From Dichomitus squalens LYAD-421 SS1 (taxonomy: Eukaryota > Basidiomycota > Agaricomycetes > Polyporales > Polyporaceae), in the NCBI RefSeq assembly GCF_000275845.1, contig NW_006766888.1, positions 518,622-582,621 of the forward strand: DNA of 64,000 nt, read 5' to 3'. Shown one piece after another: positions 60,984 to 64,000 of this stretch. The stretch's first letter is position 1, and each line of letters begins with the position of its first letter. The notes beneath the pieces are model-generated. The model made no database searches, was not told the DNA's origin, and saw only the letters and a program-made list of their open reading frames with translations. The position numbers and the translations under genes were made by a program.

Positions 60984-62382
60984 TCAAGAAGACCGCGGTA
61001 GGAACCACCAGCCCACGCCCGCGGTCCAGCCTCTTTTCTTTCCATGTCGAGCAGCGCTGGGTGCCATGACGTTCTCCACGCGGTGCCACCACCTGCGGGG
61101 CACGAAGATTGTGTCGCCTTCCTGCAGCATGCAGCTTAGGACGCTGTCTGAAGCAAGCATTGCCCGGGCCGCCTTCGCGGGCACCATATCTGGATCGATT
61201 GCGACGTCGAACGTGTCGGAACTGGTGGCCTTAAGGAAGCATTCCACGTGAGACGTGTTACGCATGAATTCGCTGTCCTTTCTCTCGAGGAATGGCGACA
61301 TCGAGGGAGGAAGTAACACGAAGTGTTTGCCGAAGAGAGACGGCTCCGAGGAAGAGAAGAGGTTGTAGAGGTTGTGGTACGGATCAGTGTGCAGAGCACT
61401 GACCTGGATGGTGCAGCATCAGTATAAATGAATTGATCTCCTACGATCATGCGCGATCGAAAGTGAGGGAACTGACGAGCCAGCTGCGCTGGGAGCCTGG
61501 ACCTCAGGATTCATGCTTGTGAAGCACGAGGTCTGCAGAACGCTGCAAGTCACAGGATCAACCGACCAGTGGCGCGATTACCCTAAGGCAGATTTTGTCG
61601 TGGCTCGTTCCACCCTTTCACTGAGCATAAACGAGTTGCGACGATCTCCCGAACGCGCCCATGGCGAGGCATGGAACAGAGCGTTACTTACCACGCCTAC
61701 CGGCCCCACAAAGAACGCAGACTGATACAGATCCGCCTTCTCCTGTTGCAGGAGCGGTACGATCAGCCCTGGTGGCTTCACGACGTCCTGCAGTCCAGGA
61801 ACCTGCACAAGTGATAGATCGATTAGCGTCAATATATCGCACATATACGGACTCGGCACGTACATCTTCATGCGCCCTCCATTGCGCAAGATACAGCATC
61901 CGCTGCTCTTCGTTGGCGCTCAGCTTGCGTTGGTCCGTCAGCCAGTCGAGGAACACCCCGAGCTGGCACGAGATGCGGTCATCCCACCCGTGCTTCCTAT
62001 CCCACTTGCCTGTCTCCACCTCGACGAGACGCTCGCTGGGGGCGGCGCGAAGGGTACAGAGGAGAGTCTCCGCGAGATGGTCGTCCTTATCTTTGCGGGC
62101 TCGAATAATCACCGGCGCCGCGTTGGGGGAGCGCAGGTACTCGAGGAACTTGTCCGGAGCCGAGGTAAGCCAGGTGGGAGCGTCGGGGACGGCCTTGGTC
62201 TTTAGGAGCAATATGGGCGTGTCTGGCGGTAGCGGCAGCGGATGCACGGCCGAAGGCCCTTGAACTGTGTTTTGCTTGTCGGAGGATGTCTCCCAGTATC
62301 GCTGCTTCGAAACCTGCGATGTAGCAACCGCTGGCCGGCGGGCGAGCTGCGAAGTCTGCAGGCGGAAAGGTGCTCGTATCAT
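60984..62382 (-). CDS. JmjC / cupin_8 domain protein (about 349 aa)
   Basis: Putative Fe(II)/2-oxoglutarate-dependent hydroxylase or demethylase of the JMJD5/FIH-like cupin_8 group. Exons 62382-61864, 61802-61692 and 61403-60984. The iron-binding triad is visible: His215-x-Asp217 (SALHTDPYHNLYNLF) and His317 (FVPRRWWHRVEN). FVGPVGV precedes it, and the 2-oxoglutarate-side Lys candidate is in LFGKHFVLLPP. The domain ends GWTAGVGWWF. The N-terminus MIRAPFRLQTSQLARRPAV is basic and lacks acidic residues, so a mitochondrial location is possible. Intron 2 is unusually long (288 nt), but joining GPVGV to VSALHTD is what the family needs. Substrate unknown. Confidence 0.82.
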
Positions 62383-62812
62383 GGTGGTTTGGGTTCGTTT
62401 GGAAGGCGTAGAATGTGGCTGGCTTTATGCTGGAAATGTTAGCACGATAGAACATTGGATGTCAGGGCGGGACGCAGAAAGGGGCTCAATGACGACCACC
62501 ATGACGGATGGCATCTGACCATGTCCCACTCTTCTTGAGAACTACAAACCTGCCGTACCGTTGGGTCAGAACCATATCAAGAACGAGAAGCAAGACTCAG
62601 GTTGGAGCAACGTGAAGCAGACCGCCGAAATGCAGCAAGACGCGCATATAGCGGGCAGGACGACTATGATTATGAAAGCAGTCATACAGTAAGATACCTC
62701 CGGCCCGATTGGACCTCCGAGTAGCACAAAGAAGGAAACATATACAAACCGCACCACCAGCCCCCCGGAACGCAGCAGTCGATGCACTGGACAAATAGCC
62801 AGATGATGCATA
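62383..62812. other. Spacer
   Basis: 430 bp between the JmjC gene and the 3' end of the second transporter. No further feature. Confidence 0.5.
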
Positions 62813-64000
62813 TTAGTGCTTCGGCTCGTAGTGGCTCTCCTCGAGATGGTTGAGCTCGTCCTCCGCCGCGTCGAGATGGCGGAACTGGAACCAGAAGATG
62901 ACACCCGCGACGGCGGCGAGGACCGCCATCGAGCCGTAGTTCCAAACAAGCAGCGGGTCCGCCGAGAGCGACACGAACGCCTCGCCGAGCGCAGCGCTGA
63001 TCCCGTTCTGGAACAGGAAGATGGCCATGACGAGCGAGCGCATGTTCTTCGGCGCCTTCGTGAACGCGTACTCGAGACCGGTGATGGACGCGAAGATCTC
63101 CGAGAGCGCAATGAGCACGTACGAGCCCGTCTGGATCCAGACGTTCAGATCAGACGTGATCGGGTTCCCGTGGGCGTCCTGGCACGTTGCGACGTGGTAA
63201 CCGCAGGGATTGCGCTTGTAGATGTAATGTTGGACGACGGCGGCCCAGATCATGGCGGCTGACCCAGTGAAGAAGCCGAATGTGATTTTCTTCAAGGGTG
63301 TGAAGTTGATCCCTGCTCGGCGGAGGGCGGGATAGATGATGATGTCGCAGATGGGGATAAAGATTATGAGGGCGAAGGGGTCGAGATTAGAGAGGACGTC
63401 GTTTGGCAGACCGTTAGTAACCATCGTGGCGGCTTGGGAGACCAAGTTATTGTTGATCTGATTGTACGAAAGCCCTGCAAGCGGAAGATGTGGATGGTCG
63501 ACCCTAGGTCCGGAATCGAAGCACAGGATTGTCACGTACAGTAGATCGGGAACCAGCAGAAGACGTAGCACGCCTTGAAACCGCGCTTGACCTCGTCGAC
63601 CCACTGATCATCAAACGTCATCCACGAGGGCCTGCTCTCGCCTTCGAAGCGGCTCGGCTTCACGGAGTCCCAGAAGTCGGGCACGTTCATATTCTTGACA
63701 AGCCGTATCGGGTTTGTGGACCAGCGGCCCTTCATCGCTTGACGCCAAACGCGGAGCGACTTCGAGAGCACAGAGCCCTGCGGTGGTGAACGTGTATAGA
63801 GTCTGTACCCGCCCCACAGCACAAATGGACAGCACAGGAAGATGATGGTGGGGAGAGTGTACGAAAGCCAGAAGCCAACGTACTAGAGCAAATTTGCAGT
63901 GTCAGCGGTCTCCCCGGCCTATGTAGTAGGTGCAGACATACCTTCTCGGAGTAGGCCATGGAGATCTGACCTATCAAGGCGCCAACGTTCGTGAAGAGGT
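62813..64000 (-). CDS. PTR2: POT/PTR2-family peptide transporter, paralogue, 5' part outside window
   Basis: Second proton-coupled oligopeptide transporter, cut by the window end. Exons seen: 64000-63942 (partial, LFTNVGALIGQISMAYSEK), 63882-63540 and 63474-62813. The two complete exons have exactly the same lengths (343 and 662 nt) and phases as the last two exons of the 47.7-kb transporter, and the proteins are highly similar throughout. The RPSWMTFDDQWVDEVKRGF loop is identical; differences include GYRLYTRSPPQGSVLSKSLR for GRHLYQRSPPQGSVLSKAIL. The motif SEIFASITGLEYAFTKAPKN is kept, and the tail ends LNHLEESHYEPKH. It is a recent inverted duplicate. The proton-coupling motif lies outside the window. 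Confidence 0.94.

Overview
The window looks like nuclear DNA of a filamentous basidiomycete, most likely an Agaricomycete of the wood-decay type. Coding exons are GC-rich and broken by many short GT-AG introns, mostly about 45-70 nt. The genes include class I hydrophobins, a CPL1-like secreted protein, a GSTFuA-type glutathione transferase and a BRE4/FUSC-like membrane protein, all expected of that group. All gene models were spliced by hand: exon phases were checked to close and lengths were compared with remembered family members. No search was run.

Layout. Positions 2-118 hold the tail of a GFA/CENP-V-fold gene. From 1 to 21 kb there is a loose, gene-poor cluster of class I hydrophobins: six intact genes (1.0, 4.0, 6.1, 9.8, 13.8 and 17.5 kb, on both strands) and two decayed copies (16.5 and 20.4 kb). 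A CPL1-like secreted protein sits at 6.8-8.2 kb. The intact hydrophobins share one architecture: signal-peptide exon with C1-C3, an exon of 53-54 codons with C4-C7, then a 13-codon exon with C8, each with a TATA-like box about 90-130 bp upstream. The spacers carry a perfect 21-bp inverted repeat, a 28-bp palindrome and a 570-bp foldback element.

From 21 to 34.7 kb there is a compact housekeeping block, entirely on the minus strand: proteasome beta-3, a 100-residue conserved-looking protein, calmodulin, a WASP/Las17 homologue, a Dot5/Bcp-type peroxiredoxin, a PPP1R37-like leucine-rich-repeat protein and a GSTFuA-type transferase. A 3.5-kb spacer with possible further hydrophobin relics follows.

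From 38.2 to 44.3 kb lie transaldolase and a 17-exon BRE4/FUSC-like membrane protein on the plus strand. The 44.3-47.7 kb spacer holds two smaller foldback copies related to the 16-kb element. From 47.7 to 64 kb come a POT-family peptide transporter (+), two tandem short-chain dehydrogenases with a decayed third copy between them (-), an Ecm14-like carboxypeptidase that has lost a zinc ligand and the catalytic Glu (-), ATG13 (-), a JmjC/cupin_8 protein (-), and a second POT transporter running off the window edge (-).

As a whole, the window joins a fast-evolving secreted-protein cluster, with birth, death and small foldback elements, to conserved genes for protein turnover (proteasome, ATG13), calcium and actin signalling (calmodulin, WASP), redox defence (peroxiredoxin, GST), central carbon metabolism (transaldolase) and nutrient uptake (two peptide transporters).
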